A DNA stretch of 64,000 nucleotides. It comes from Mycobacterium sp. IS-1264. Lineage in GTDB: Bacteria > Actinomycetota > Actinomycetes > Mycobacteriales > Mycobacteriaceae. The DNA lies in assembly GCF_001954195.1 (NCBI RefSeq), contig NZ_MBES01000034.1, forward strand, positions 1-64,000. The letters run 5' to 3'. Below are positions 50,138 through 60,417 of this stretch, in pieces. The notes beneath the pieces were generated by a model. The model saw only the letters and a list, made by a program, of their open reading frames with translations. It made no database searches and had not been told where the DNA came from. Made by a program: the position numbers and the translations under genes. Every line of letters starts with the position of its first letter. Positions within the stretch are counted from its first letter, which is position 1.

Positions 50138-50143
50138 ATCATA
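50138..50143 (-). promoter_or_regulatory. -10 element with leaderless geometry (TPR-CHAT operon)
   Basis: TATGAT on the minus strand, six bases before the GTG at 50131. No ribosome-binding site fits between. This is the classic arrangement of mycobacterial leaderless genes. No convincing -35 was found. Confidence 0.6.
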
Positions 50144-50214
50144 AGTCTTGGCGGCGCAAACCCGGAGCGGCGGACGTGTGATCCAGCCACGTCCGCCGCC
50201 CGGAGTTCGACCGA

Positions 50215-50697
50215 TCAACCGCAGGTCACCTTGATGCTGAAGTCCTTGGTGACCATGCCGGCCATCGGGTTCTTCAAATCGGCGCCCTGCGCCTGGCCCG
50301 TGATGGTGTAGGTCTTACCGTCCACCGCTACGTTGGCCGAGCCGACCTTGGCGCCCATGCCGCTGCTGACCGACAGCGCGTTGCCGTCGACGACAAGGGC
50401 CAACGACTCGACCTTCGGCGTGGCCTCGTCGGTCATCACGACCGCCAGCGCCTGCTGGCCACCGCCGGTGGACCCGCTGCCGATATCGATCTTGCCGCCG
50501 GTTTTGACGCAGGTCACCGAGGCGGGATTCAACCCTGCGAGGTCGCTGCCGCCGACCTTGACCTGTGCGCCGGTGCCCGTGGAGGCGCTGGGCGCCCCAC
50601 TCGACCCCGTGCTGGCCGTGTGGCCGCCGCTCGAGCAGGCCACCAGCGCCGACGCGACGCCAAGGCCTCCAATCGCTGCCGCGAGAAGACGTTTCAC
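50215..50697 (-). CDS. LpqH-like (19 kDa antigen family) lipoprotein
   Basis: A 160-residue lipoprotein: signal KRLLAAAIGGLGVASALVAC with lipobox Cys at 21, then a Ser/Thr/Gly linker (glycosylation-prone in LpqH), and the family domain SVTCVKTGGKIDIGSG, VDGKTYTITGQAQGADLKNP ending in IKVTCG with a conserved Cys pair. GTG start after AGGAAGG. It is surface exposed and, in relatives, a TLR2 ligand. It precedes the TPR gene on the same strand, but an independent promoter lies between them. Confidence 0.92.
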   Translation of the reverse strand: MKRLLAAAIGGLGVASALVACSSGGHTASTGSSGAPSASTGTGAQVKVGGSDLAGLNPASVTCVKTGGKIDIGSGSTGGGQQALAVVMTDEATPKVESLALVVDGNALSVSSGMGAKVGSANVAVDGKTYTITGQAQGADLKNPMAGMVTKDFSIKVTCG

Positions 50698-50835
50698 TGG
50701 GATTTCCTTCCTTCATGCGCCGCCCCGTTGGCGTCGTCATGGGAGGAGTACAGAACGCCCGATTTGCTACCGATCCCAATTTTTCGGTGCAACCGGTAGG
50801 CTGCGTCGACGTGGCCCTAGGAAGGGAGGCAGCCA

Positions 50836-51216
50836 TTGCCGAAGGTGAAATGGCTGGGAAAGCCTGAGGCCCATGACTTTCCGGCCGCTGCCGACTACCT
50901 CGCCCTGCTCGCCGATCCGCACACCGTCGAAGAGCTGACGTATAGCCTGCAGACCTCTGACGTTGTGCACAAGAAGGCCAAGGACATACTGCGGGCCGCC
51001 CAGCTGAGCCTGCTTCCGGTTGACAATCCCCATGTCGCGTCGGATCTATCCAAGATCAAAAAGGGTGAACCGCTCTCGCCCATCCTGCTGGTCCGCGGTG
51101 ACTTCGCCACCGGCGTTCCGTTACAGATCGCCGACGGCTACCACCGCGTGTGCGCGAGCTATCACACCGACGAGAACACCGACATTCCCGTCGTCATAGT
51201 CGGCAGACCGCAGTGA
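50836..51216 (+). CDS. ParB/Srx-fold-like small protein
   Basis: A 126-residue protein with LSKIKKGEPLSPILLVRGDFATGVPLQIADGYHRVCASYH. The IADGYHR segment resembles the DGxHR signature of ParB/sulfiredoxin-like nuclease domains. The rest is short and lacks a DNA-binding helix-turn-helix. The TTG start has GGGAGG six bases upstream. Coupled to the enoyl-CoA hydratase gene (GTGA). Function unknown. Confidence 0.75.
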   Translation: MPKVKWLGKPEAHDFPAAADYLALLADPHTVEELTYSLQTSDVVHKKAKDILRAAQLSLLPVDNPHVASDLSKIKKGEPLSPILLVRGDFATGVPLQIADGYHRVCASYHTDENTDIPVVIVGRPQ

Positions 51217-51953
51217 TCGAGATCCAGACCGTCGGAACGGTCCGCGTGTTGGCCCTGTCGTCGGGCCGGGTCAACGCCCTCGACGTCGAGCTGCTGGAGG
51301 AGCTGACCGCCGCCGTCCGCGAGTTGCGGGATTCGGGCGCCCGCCCGCTCGTCGTCACCGGCGCGGGCCGGGTGTTCTGCGCCGGGGTCGACCTCAACCG
51401 CGTGCTGCAGGGCGGGGCCGACTACGCCGATCGGTTGATTCCCGCGCTGTCCGACGCGTTCGTCGCACTGTTCGGCTACCCCGGGCCGACCGTCGCCGCG
51501 ATCAACGGCGCCGCCATCGCGGGCGGGTGCGTGCTGGCGTGTGCCTGCGACCGCCGGCTGATCGGGCCGGACGCGCAGATCGGGGCGACGGAGGTTCGCG
51601 TCGGGGTCCCGTTTCCAGCCGCGGCGCTCGAGGTCATTCGGCACGCGTGCGGCGATCACGCCGAGGAAGTGCTGCTCGGCGGCGGCCTCTGTCGCGGCGA
51701 CGACGCAGTCGCCAGCGGACTTGCCCACAGCGTGGTCGCCGACGACCTGCTCGGGGCGGCCGTGGCGGAGGCGTCGGACCTGGGTGAGATCTCGGCCGAC
51801 GCCTATCGGCACACCAAAGCCCAGTTGAGGGCGCCCGTTCTGGCGCGGATCGGCGAGGCCGGCGGCATCGACCGCGAGGTGCGTGAGCTGTGGGGTGCCG
51901 AGCAGACCCGGCAGCGCATCGCCGACTCGCTTGAGCGCCTACGGCGCCGCTGA
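51213..51953 (+). CDS. Enoyl-CoA hydratase/isomerase family protein
   Basis: A 246-residue crotonase-fold protein: GRVNALDVELLEEL, VVTGAGRVFCAGVDLNRVL and AINGAAIAGGCVLACACDRRLI give the CoA pocket and oxyanion glycines. The second catalytic Glu region (ATEVRVGVPFP) keeps a Glu. It may hydrate, isomerise or hydrolyse an acyl-CoA. GTG start overlapping the previous stop. Converges with lucA. Confidence 0.88.
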   Translation: MIEIQTVGTVRVLALSSGRVNALDVELLEELTAAVRELRDSGARPLVVTGAGRVFCAGVDLNRVLQGGADYADRLIPALSDAFVALFGYPGPTVAAINGAAIAGGCVLACACDRRLIGPDAQIGATEVRVGVPFPAAALEVIRHACGDHAEEVLLGGGLCRGDDAVASGLAHSVVADDLLGAAVAEASDLGEISADAYRHTKAQLRAPVLARIGEAGGIDREVRELWGAEQTRQRIADSLERLRRR

Positions 51954-51954
51954 G

Positions 51955-52776
51955 TTATTCGTCGTCGACCGCGACGCCGCCGCGGGTGCGCCGGCGGCGC
52001 ATGCGGTGGGTGCCCTTGCCGGTGGGGCGGCGATTGCGCAGCCCGCCCGCGGGCTCTTCGGCGGCCGGCTCTTCGGTCGCTGCCTCTTCGGCTTTTGCGG
52101 GCTCTTCGGCGGGCTCTTCAGCTTCTTCGGCTTCGGCGGTTTCTTCGGTTTCCGCGACCGGCTCGACCGTCTCGGCTTGCTCGGTTTTATCAGCCTCGGC
52201 TTCGGGCTCTTCGGGTTCTTCCGCTTCTTCCGCCTCTTCGTCGGCCTGGGACTCCGCCGCCTCGGCCTCCTCGGCGGCTTCGTCGGCCGCCTCATCCTTC
52301 TTGCCACGACGCTTCTTGGGCTTCTTCGCCTTGATCGGTTTCGGCGGTGGCGGCGGCAACTCGGCCACAAACGACAGGTAGAAGGCGAAAATTCCGAGCA
52401 GGCCGATCGCGGCCGCGGCGCCGTAGATGCCGAACAGGTACCGTCCGGCGGAGTCCAGGCTGAGCCAGATCTCGCTGATCGCGGTACCGACGATCAGCAC
52501 GCCCGCCAGCACGTGGGCCACGATCGACCAGACCCGCATGGACAGCGCCAGCTGCGGGGTGCCCAGCTCCGGCTTGCGGGTGCGCAGCAGGGTGAACACC
52601 ACGGGCAGCGCGGCCAACCCGATGAGAGCGCCCGACGCGATGCGGCCCGCCATCCCCAGTCCGCGCGTCATCTCGCCCGTCAGCTCGTACCAGCGCGGGA
52701 GCACACAGAAGAAATAGAGGACGCCGGCACCGATCGAAAACAACAAGTGCCACGGTATGGCGACCTTGCGCCCCAT
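51955..52776 (-). CDS. lucA: Lipid uptake coordinator LucA homologue
   Basis: A 273-residue membrane protein. Four hydrophobic helices occupy residues 8-150 (IPWHLLFSIGAGVLYFF, ASGALIGLAALPVVFTLL, VLAGVLIVGTAISEIWL, AAAAIGLLGIFAFYLSF). Then come PPPPPKPIK and a long Glu/Ala-rich tail ending GLRNRRPTGKGTHR. Start and motifs match Rv3723, which stabilises Mce1/Mce4 fatty acid and cholesterol importers. The MGRK start is used, as in that protein, although AGGAGG is only 3 bases upstream. The acidic tail is low complexity and longer than in Rv3723. Confidence 0.88.
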   Translation of the reverse strand: MGRKVAIPWHLLFSIGAGVLYFFCVLPRWYELTGEMTRGLGMAGRIASGALIGLAALPVVFTLLRTRKPELGTPQLALSMRVWSIVAHVLAGVLIVGTAISEIWLSLDSAGRYLFGIYGAAAAIGLLGIFAFYLSFVAELPPPPPKPIKAKKPKKRRGKKDEAADEAAEEAEAAESQADEEAEEAEEPEEPEAEADKTEQAETVEPVAETEETAEAEEAEEPAEEPAKAEEAATEEPAAEEPAGGLRNRRPTGKGTHRMRRRRTRGGVAVDDE

Positions 52777-52828
52777 ACGCCTCCTCATGCTGATGGTCAG
52801 TCCTCGGCCGCACCGGGGACTAGCTGGC

Positions 52829-52913
52829 GGAGGATGCGGGATTTGAACCCGCGAGGGCTATTAACCCAACCCGCGTTCCAGGCGAGCGCCATAGGCCACT
52901 AGGCGAATCCTCC
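52829..52913 (-). tRNA. tRNA-Ser (GGA)
   Basis: 85-nt tRNA with acceptor GGAGGAT/ATCCTCC, anticodon stem CTCGC/GCGGG around loop CTGGAAC (anticodon GGA, reading UCC/UCU), a long serine-type variable arm and T-loop GGTTCAAATCC. CCA is not encoded. It lies between lucA and the SRP RNA, as the tRNA-Ser gene does in M. tuberculosis. Confidence 0.96.
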
Positions 52914-52980
52914 GTGGCCATGGTAGCCGAGTGCCCTACGGCCCCCACCGGTTGCACGCGGGTAACTCCGGGCCAGGTAT

Positions 52981-52986
52981 TACACT
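52981..52986 (+). promoter_or_regulatory. -10 element of the SRP RNA gene
   Basis: TACACT, six bases before the first base of the SRP RNA stem (52993). A TTGCAC 23 bases further up is too distant for a standard -35. Confidence 0.45.
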
Positions 52987-52992
52987 CGCGAT

Positions 52993-54438
<1,446 letters not shown>

Positions 54439-54545
54439 CGGTTTTCACTGTGCACTGACGGCGCCCTGCGCGCACACTGAACGCCGCCGCTGCACACCCG
54501 ATGCCAGTCGGGCCCGAGTCACCGGCCGTCGGTAGCCTGCTGAGC

Positions 54546-56354
54546 GTGGCCCTCTACCGCAAGTATCGACCGGCAACCTTCGCCGAAGTGGTGGGGCAGG
54601 AGCACGTCACCGAACCGCTGTCCATCGCCCTGGAAGCCGGCCGGATCAACCATGCCTACCTGTTCTCCGGGCCGCGCGGCTGCGGCAAGACGTCCTCGGC
54701 GCGCATCCTGGCCCGGTCGTTGAACTGTGCGCAGGGGCCGACGGCCAACCCGTGCGGCGTGTGCGAATCCTGCGTGGCGTTGGCCCCCAACGCGCCCGGC
54801 AGCATCGATGTGGTGGAGCTCGACGCGGCCAGCCACGGCGGCGTCGACGACACCCGCGAGCTGCGCGACCGCGCGTTTTATGCGCCGGCGCAGTCGCGCT
54901 ACCGGGTGTTCATCGTCGACGAGGCACACATGGTGACCACCGCGGGCTTCAACGCGCTGCTCAAGATCGTCGAGGAACCCCCCGAACACCTGATCTTCAT
55001 CTTCGCCACCACCGAACCGGAGAAGGTGCTGCCGACCATCCGGTCGCGCACCCATCACTACCCGTTCCGGCTGTTGCCGCCGCGCATCATGCGGGCGCTG
55101 GTCGGGCGGATCTGTGAGCAGGAGGGCGTCGTCGTCGACGACGCGGTGTATCCGCTGCTGATCCGCGCCGGCGGCGGTTCGCCCCGCGACACCCTGTCGG
55201 TGCTGGACCAGTTGGTGGCGGGTGCCGAGGGCCAGCACGTGACCTATCAGCGGGCGCTGGGCCTGCTGGGCGCCACCGACGTCGCCTTGATCGACGACGC
55301 CGTCGACGCGCTGGCCGCTTCGGATGCGGCCACGTTGTTCGGAGCTGTCGAATCGGTCATCGACGCCGGCCACGACCCGCGGCGCTTCGCCACCGATCTG
55401 CTGGAGCGGTTCCGCGATCTCATTGTGCTGCAAGCGGTTCCGGATGCGGCTAGCCGCGGCGTGGTGGACGCGCCCGAGGATGTGCTGGACCGGATGCGCG
55501 AGCAGGCGGCACGCATCGGGCCGGCGGCGCTGACGCGCTACGCCGAGGTGGTGCAGGCGGGCCTGGGGGAGATGCGCGGCGCGACGGCGCCACGCCTGCT
55601 GCTCGAAGTGGTCTGCGCGCGACTGCTGCTGCCCTCGGCCAGCGATGCCGAGGCGGCGCTGCTGCAACGCGTCGAGCGGATCGAGACCCGGCTGGGCGTC
55701 TCCATCCCGGCGTCAGAGGCTGCCGACAGCGCGGTGCCCCCGCCACGGCCCGCCGCGCCCAGCCCGCCGCCCAAACGGGCCGCGGCACCCAAGCCCACCC
55801 CGGTCCCCGAACCGCCTGCACCGGCGCCGCCCAAAGCCGCCCCCGAGCAGGTCCCTGACGCGGTCCCCGAATCAGCCTCTGCCCCAGGCGAACTCAACGC
55901 GTCCGCGGTGCGAACGATGTGGCCCACGGTGCGGGACAAGGTGCGCCAGCGCAGCCGCACCACCGAGGTCATGCTCGCCGGCGCCACCGTCCGGGCGATC
56001 GAGGACAACACTTTGGTGCTCACCCACGCCTCGGCGCCGCTGGCCAAGCGGCTGTCCGAACAGCGCAACGCCGACGTCATCGCCGAAGCGCTCAAGGACG
56101 CGCTGGGAGTGAACTGGCGAGTGCGGTGTGAGGCCGGCGCGGCGGAACCCGCGCCGAGCGCCCCGCCACCCGCCAAGCCGGACCCTCCCGCGGAGGAGCC
56201 CGCCGAAGCGGATTCGGCCCGGCGGGACGAAGAGGAACACATGCTCGCCGAAGCGGGGCGCGACGAGCCGTCGGCGCCGCGCCGCGACCCCGAAGAGGCC
56301 GCGCTCGAGCTATTACAGAACGAGTTGGGCGCGCGCCGAATCGATAACGCCTAG
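54546..56354 (+). CDS. dnaX: DNA polymerase III subunit gamma/tau
   Basis: A 602-residue clamp-loader ATPase: ALYRKYRP start, Walker A GPRGCGKT (42-49), zinc module C61-C70-C73-C76, Walker B FIVDEAH, sensor FATTEPEKV and SRT. A Pro/Ala-rich linker (about 400-450) leads to the tau C-terminal domain (VRTMWPTVRDKVRQRSRTTEVMLAGATV) ending LLQNELGARRIDNA. It loads the sliding clamp and tethers polymerase cores. GTG start. No frameshift slippery run for gamma was seen. Confidence 0.95.
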   Translation: MALYRKYRPATFAEVVGQEHVTEPLSIALEAGRINHAYLFSGPRGCGKTSSARILARSLNCAQGPTANPCGVCESCVALAPNAPGSIDVVELDAASHGGVDDTRELRDRAFYAPAQSRYRVFIVDEAHMVTTAGFNALLKIVEEPPEHLIFIFATTEPEKVLPTIRSRTHHYPFRLLPPRIMRALVGRICEQEGVVVDDAVYPLLIRAGGGSPRDTLSVLDQLVAGAEGQHVTYQRALGLLGATDVALIDDAVDALAASDAATLFGAVESVIDAGHDPRRFATDLLERFRDLIVLQAVPDAASRGVVDAPEDVLDRMREQAARIGPAALTRYAEVVQAGLGEMRGATAPRLLLEVVCARLLLPSASDAEAALLQRVERIETRLGVSIPASEAADSAVPPPRPAAPSPPPKRAAAPKPTPVPEPPAPAPPKAAPEQVPDAVPESASAPGELNASAVRTMWPTVRDKVRQRSRTTEVMLAGATVRAIEDNTLVLTHASAPLAKRLSEQRNADVIAEALKDALGVNWRVRCEAGAAEPAPSAPPPAKPDPPAEEPAEADSARRDEEEHMLAEAGRDEPSAPRRDPEEAALELLQNELGARRIDNA

Positions 56355-57664
56355 GGCTGCCACCACGGCCGCAGCGGCAGATCGTCGTCGCCCCACTCGT
56401 CGACGTTGGCCGCCAGCACGTGATGCAGCTGAAGGTTGTTGCGCTCGAAGGCCACTCGTGATGCCGCCATGTACAGGCCCCACACCTTGGCCGTGGGCAA
56501 CCCGACCTCCGCGACCCCCTCGTCCCAGTGCTCGACCAGATTGCGGCACCAGTCACGCAGCGTCATCGCGTAGTGATGCCGGAAGTTCTCCTCGTGCAAC
56601 ACCTCGAAACCGGCGTCCTGGATGTCGGTGACGATGCGGCCCGAGCCGGTCAGCTCCCCGTCCGGGAACACGTAGCGGTCGGTGAACCCGCCGGCGAAGG
56701 GGGTCGACTTGTTGTCGTGCCGGGTGATGCAGTGATTGAGCAGCAGGCCGCCGGTTCGCAACTTCGACTTCAGGAAGCCGAAATAGGCGGGGTAGTTCTT
56801 GACGCCGATGTGCTCGGTCAGCCCGATCGAGGAAACGGCGTCGAACCCCGCCTCGCCCACGTCGCGGTAGTCGGAGTGCCGCACTTCAGCAAGCTCCGCG
56901 AGTCCTTCGGCCTCGATCGCGTTTTTCGCCCACTTCGCCTGCTCGGCCGACAGGGTGGCGCCGATCGCCCGCACACCGCGACGCGCGGCGTAGCGCACCA
57001 TGCCGCCCCAGCCGCAGCCGACGTCGAGCAGCCGGTCGCCCGGTTGCAGCCGCAGCTTCTCGAAAATCAGCCGGTACTTGTTCTCCTGGGCCTCTTCCAG
57101 CGTTGCGTCGGCGTTGGGGTAAACCGCGCAGGTGTAGGTCATCGACGGGCCCAGCACCCACTCGTAGAAGGTGTTGGACACGTCGTAGTGGTGGTGGATG
57201 GCCTCGGCGTCCCGGGTCTTGCTGTGCATGACGCCGGCGGCGACCCGGCGCCACCGCGGCGGCGCCTCTTCGGGGGGTGGGGCGACGGGCAACAGGTGTT
57301 CCACACCGATCGAGCGGACGACGTTGGCGAGCACCCGCGCCGACGGCCGCCTGAAGTTGACCCTGTCGGTCAGCGCCTTGAGCAGGGGGTACGGATCCCC
57401 GGGGGGCACGCCGTGCGCCTGCAGATCACCCGAGACGTAGGCGCGGGCGAGACCGAGTTCGCCGGGGGCGGTCGCCAGGTAGGTGGCGCCGCGGGACGAC
57501 CGAAGATCCAGGCCCAGCTCGGCGTCGTCGCTGCCGGCGGTGCTGCCGTCGTACGCGGTGAACTTCAGCGGCTGTCCCCCGGTGGCGGTGAAGATCTCCA
57601 GGATCTCCGCCATGCTCAATTTGCCCGACTTGGTGGGGCGTTCGGGCTCTCGTGTCGTTGTCAT
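56351..57664 (-). CDS. Cyclopropane-fatty-acyl-phospholipid synthase family methyltransferase
   Basis: A 437-residue SAM-dependent lipid methyltransferase: SAM loop LLDVGCGWGGMVRYA, VSSIGLTEHIG, the CFAS block YVFPDGELTG and a C-terminal VWGLYMAASRVAFE. The N-terminal ~120-residue lipid-binding part is present, so it is a full-length CFA synthase-type enzyme and not a short mycolic acid CmaA type. Overlaps the upstream FAD oxidase gene (ATGA), the Rv3719-Rv3720 pair. Confidence 0.92.
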   Translation of the reverse strand: MTTTREPERPTKSGKLSMAEILEIFTATGGQPLKFTAYDGSTAGSDDAELGLDLRSSRGATYLATAPGELGLARAYVSGDLQAHGVPPGDPYPLLKALTDRVNFRRPSARVLANVVRSIGVEHLLPVAPPPEEAPPRWRRVAAGVMHSKTRDAEAIHHHYDVSNTFYEWVLGPSMTYTCAVYPNADATLEEAQENKYRLIFEKLRLQPGDRLLDVGCGWGGMVRYAARRGVRAIGATLSAEQAKWAKNAIEAEGLAELAEVRHSDYRDVGEAGFDAVSSIGLTEHIGVKNYPAYFGFLKSKLRTGGLLLNHCITRHDNKSTPFAGGFTDRYVFPDGELTGSGRIVTDIQDAGFEVLHEENFRHHYAMTLRDWCRNLVEHWDEGVAEVGLPTAKVWGLYMAASRVAFERNNLQLHHVLAANVDEWGDDDLPLRPWWQP

Positions 57665-58998
57665 CGCCGTTGCACCGCCTTTGCATAGAGGTCGAGGAGA
57701 CGCGAATCGGGATCGTAGGTCTTTTTGACCGTCTTATAGGCCTCCCCACCGTAGAGTTCGTCAAACTCCTCGCGGGTGTAGAAGGAGTCGGAGTACAGCG
57801 ACTTGTGCCCGTCGAGCTCACTGACCTTCGCCTCGATGGCCCGGTTGGTTGCGCCCTCGGCGGAGTCACTGGCCGGCACCGAGGACCAGAACCCGATGTT
57901 GACGTAGGTGTGGTCGGGCCGCATCGGATACAGCGGCCAGCCTTCATGATCGCGAAGCCGCAACGGGCACAACCAGATCGGTGTGATCGGCACGTTCTCG
58001 CCGAACCATTCGAGGAAGTCCACGACCCGTTCGATCGGCACCTCGACGTCCTGCACCACCCGTTCCCGCGCCGGACGACCGTGGCGCACCTCGATGCGGT
58101 CGGCGATGCCGAAGCGCTGGTCCAGCGCGATGAGCTTGGAGTAAACACTGCTGCGCCGGTAGCGGCGCGGCCACCAGCGGCGCAATCGGGGATTCTGCAC
58201 GCCGAACGCGCGGGAACACCAAAACCAATCGGTGTCCCAGCGCCAGAAGTAGTCGTGAATCGTCAGCCGATCGTCTTTGGTGGCTTCGATGCCCGCCGCG
58301 TCGTGCTGTATCGAGCGGTAGTAGATGTCTTTGCCGGTGTAGTCGCTGACCGGGCCGGGAGTGGTGGTCCGCCTGCCGACGCACAGATAGCTTTCGTCGG
58401 CGCTGAACACGACGCCGTCGAGGTAGTCCACTTGAGTGCCGCCCTGCCCGCCGGTGTCGATGATGCGCTCCATCGCCGCGACCAGGTCGGGCAACGAGCG
58501 GAACCGGACGTGGCGCAGCGCCACAAACGGCGCCACCGGCTCCAGCTCGATGCGGAGCCTGGTCGAATATCCAAGCGTCCCATACGAATTGGGAAAAGCG
58601 CGGAAAAGTTCGGCGTGCTGGCCGCGGGAAGCGGTGACCAATTCGCCAGCGCCGGTGAGGATATCCATCTCCAGCACCGATTCGTGTGGCAGACCGTTGC
58701 GGAACGACGCCGACTCGATACCCAGGCCGCTGACCGCACCGCCGAGGGTGATGGTCTTCAGCTGCGGCACCACCAGCGGCGAAAGACCGTACGGCAGGGT
58801 CGCGGCCACCAGGTCCTCATACGTGCACATGCCCGCGACATCGGCGGTGCGGGCCTCCGGATCGACACCGAGCACCTGAGTCAGCCCCGAGGTGTCCAGG
58901 CCAGGCGCGTCGCGTTTGGTGCGGGCGCGGAAGAGATTTGAGCTGGGCTTGGCGAGCCGGACCGCGGACGTTGCTGGGATGGACCGATAACTCGCCAT
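57661..58998 (-). CDS. FAD-binding oxidase (DprE1/VAO-like)
   Basis: A 445-residue flavoprotein of the vanillyl-alcohol oxidase family. PCMH FAD-binding segments TYEDLVAATLPYGLSPLVVPQ and TLGGAVSGLGIESASFRNGL, then PNSYGTLGY, and the C-terminal GVQNPRLR and NIGFWSS regions. Coupled to the CFA-type methyltransferase, so it probably reduces or oxidises its lipid intermediate or product. The ATG at 58998 is used; an upstream GTG could extend it by about 20 residues. Confidence 0.9.
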   Translation of the reverse strand: MASYRSIPATSAVRLAKPSSNLFRARTKRDAPGLDTSGLTQVLGVDPEARTADVAGMCTYEDLVAATLPYGLSPLVVPQLKTITLGGAVSGLGIESASFRNGLPHESVLEMDILTGAGELVTASRGQHAELFRAFPNSYGTLGYSTRLRIELEPVAPFVALRHVRFRSLPDLVAAMERIIDTGGQGGTQVDYLDGVVFSADESYLCVGRRTTTPGPVSDYTGKDIYYRSIQHDAAGIEATKDDRLTIHDYFWRWDTDWFWCSRAFGVQNPRLRRWWPRRYRRSSVYSKLIALDQRFGIADRIEVRHGRPARERVVQDVEVPIERVVDFLEWFGENVPITPIWLCPLRLRDHEGWPLYPMRPDHTYVNIGFWSSVPASDSAEGATNRAIEAKVSELDGHKSLYSDSFYTREEFDELYGGEAYKTVKKTYDPDSRLLDLYAKAVQRR

Positions 58999-59124
58999 CA
59001 ACCGATCAACGCCCGACGTGTGAGCCGAGAGTGCAGATCCAGGGCTTGGCACCACATATACCCTAGTCTTCGGAAACAGCCCGTGCACCCGCGCGGGCGG
59101 CATCGGAAAGAGGAGTTGCGCCTG

Positions 59125-59562
59125 ATGGGCCAGGTGAGCGCGGCCAGCACGATCTTGATCAACGCCGAGCCGGAGGCCACGCTGGCCGCGGTTGCGGACT
59201 ATCAGAACGTTCGCCCGAAAATCCTGTCCCCGCAGTACAGCGAGTACCAGGTCACCCAAGGCGGGCAGGGCGCCGGGACGGTTGCCAAGTGGCGGCTGCA
59301 GGCGACCAAATCACGGGTCCGCGACGTGCAGGTGAACGTCGACGTCGCCGGCCACACCGTCATCGAGAAGGACGCAAACTCGTCCATGGTCACCAACTGG
59401 ACGGTGGCTCCCGCGGGCCCGGGATCCAGCGTGACCGTGAAGACCAGCTGGACCGGTGCGGGCGGCGTCAAGGGATTCTTCGAAAAGACCTTTGCGCCAC
59501 TGGGTCTGAAGAAAATCCAGGCCGAGGTGCTGGCCAACCTGAAAAAGGAACTCGAAAGCTAG
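59125..59562 (+). CDS. SRPBCC (polyketide cyclase/START-like) family protein
   Basis: A 145-residue ligand-binding helix-grip protein (Rv3718c-type): SAASTILINAEPEATLAAVADYQNVRPKIL, TVAKWRLQATKSRVRDVQVNVDV, VTNWTVAPAGPGSSVTVKTSW and a long C-terminal helix EKTFAPLGLKKIQAEVLANLKKEL. GAGGAG ribosome site. Probably binds a lipid. Divergent from the FAD oxidase; four-base overlap with the convergent amidase gene. Confidence 0.92.
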   Translation: MGQVSAASTILINAEPEATLAAVADYQNVRPKILSPQYSEYQVTQGGQGAGTVAKWRLQATKSRVRDVQVNVDVAGHTVIEKDANSSMVTNWTVAPAGPGSSVTVKTSWTGAGGVKGFFEKTFAPLGLKKIQAEVLANLKKELES

Positions 59563-60308
59563 CGCACCTGGCCCTGTGTGGCCAGGAAACCCGCGACACC
59601 GCGGACCAGTGCGTCGGCGTATTTCTGCCGGCCTTCGGGCGACTCCATCAGCGCCGAATCCACCGGATTCTTCATGTTGCCGCACTCGACCAGGACCGAC
59701 GGATACTGCGCCAGGTTCAGGCCGGCCAGATCCGACCGCCCATAGAGTCCGTCCTGGCCAATGTAGTAGGAGGGCGGAATGCCCGACGCCTGCAATTGAT
59801 CGCGCATGATTCGCGCGTACTGCACCGACGGCCCGGCCTGCGCCTGGTTGAGCGGCGGGGCCGAATAGTTGACGTGGAAGCCCCGCCCGGATGGCGGGCC
59901 GCCGTCGGCATGGATGCTCAGGATCGCGTTGGGGCGCAACGCGTTGGCCGCGGCCGCGCGCGCGTCGACACACGCTCCCACGCCCGTGTCGTTGTTGCGG
60001 GACATGGCGGTCCGGACGCCGAGCGCGTTCAACGCGGCGCGGACCCGAAGCGCGGTGTCCCAAGTGAAGGTGTGTTCCATGTAGCCGGAGTTGGTCGACG
60101 TCCCGCTGGTTTGGCAGTCCTTGGTGCCGCCGCGGCCGGTGGGCACCTGATGCGTGATGGACGCGTCGTTGGCGCCGTTGTGGCCGGGATCGATGAACAC
60201 GACCATGCCGGCGATGTTGGCGGGGACTCCCCATGCGGCCGGCGTCACCGCCGTCGACGCGGCAACCAGCGCGCCGATCGTCATTTTGATCCCGACACGC
60301 CTGCTCAC
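59559..60308 (-). CDS. N-acetylmuramoyl-L-alanine amidase (Rv3717-type, Amidase_3)
   Basis: A 249-residue secreted zinc amidase splitting muramic acid from stem peptides. Signal IKMTIGALVAASTAVTPAAWG; zinc ligands in DPGHNG, YMEHTF and SIHADG; catalytic Glu in LVECGNMKN. It has no cell-wall-binding domain, like Rv3717. The GTG at 60308 gives a basic signal n-region; a GTG at 60320 and the ATG at 60272 are also possible. Confidence 0.92.
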   Translation of the reverse strand: MSRRVGIKMTIGALVAASTAVTPAAWGVPANIAGMVVFIDPGHNGANDASITHQVPTGRGGTKDCQTSGTSTNSGYMEHTFTWDTALRVRAALNALGVRTAMSRNNDTGVGACVDARAAAANALRPNAILSIHADGGPPSGRGFHVNYSAPPLNQAQAGPSVQYARIMRDQLQASGIPPSYYIGQDGLYGRSDLAGLNLAQYPSVLVECGNMKNPVDSALMESPEGRQKYADALVRGVAGFLATQGQVR

Positions 60309-60417
60309 TCGTAGGTCCACGGCGCAAAGGTAACGGCGCGCGGTCTACGCTGAGTGTTTCGAATCGCCGACATCCACAGGCGAAACCAACTCGAGACCAA
60401 GATGCGAGGGGATTGTC

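Noticed and set aside
52000-52350. Very Glu/Ala-rich tail of LucA as a sign of frameshift or foreign DNA
   Set aside because: The frame continues to the conserved GLRNRRPTGK ending, so this is low-complexity expansion within the gene.
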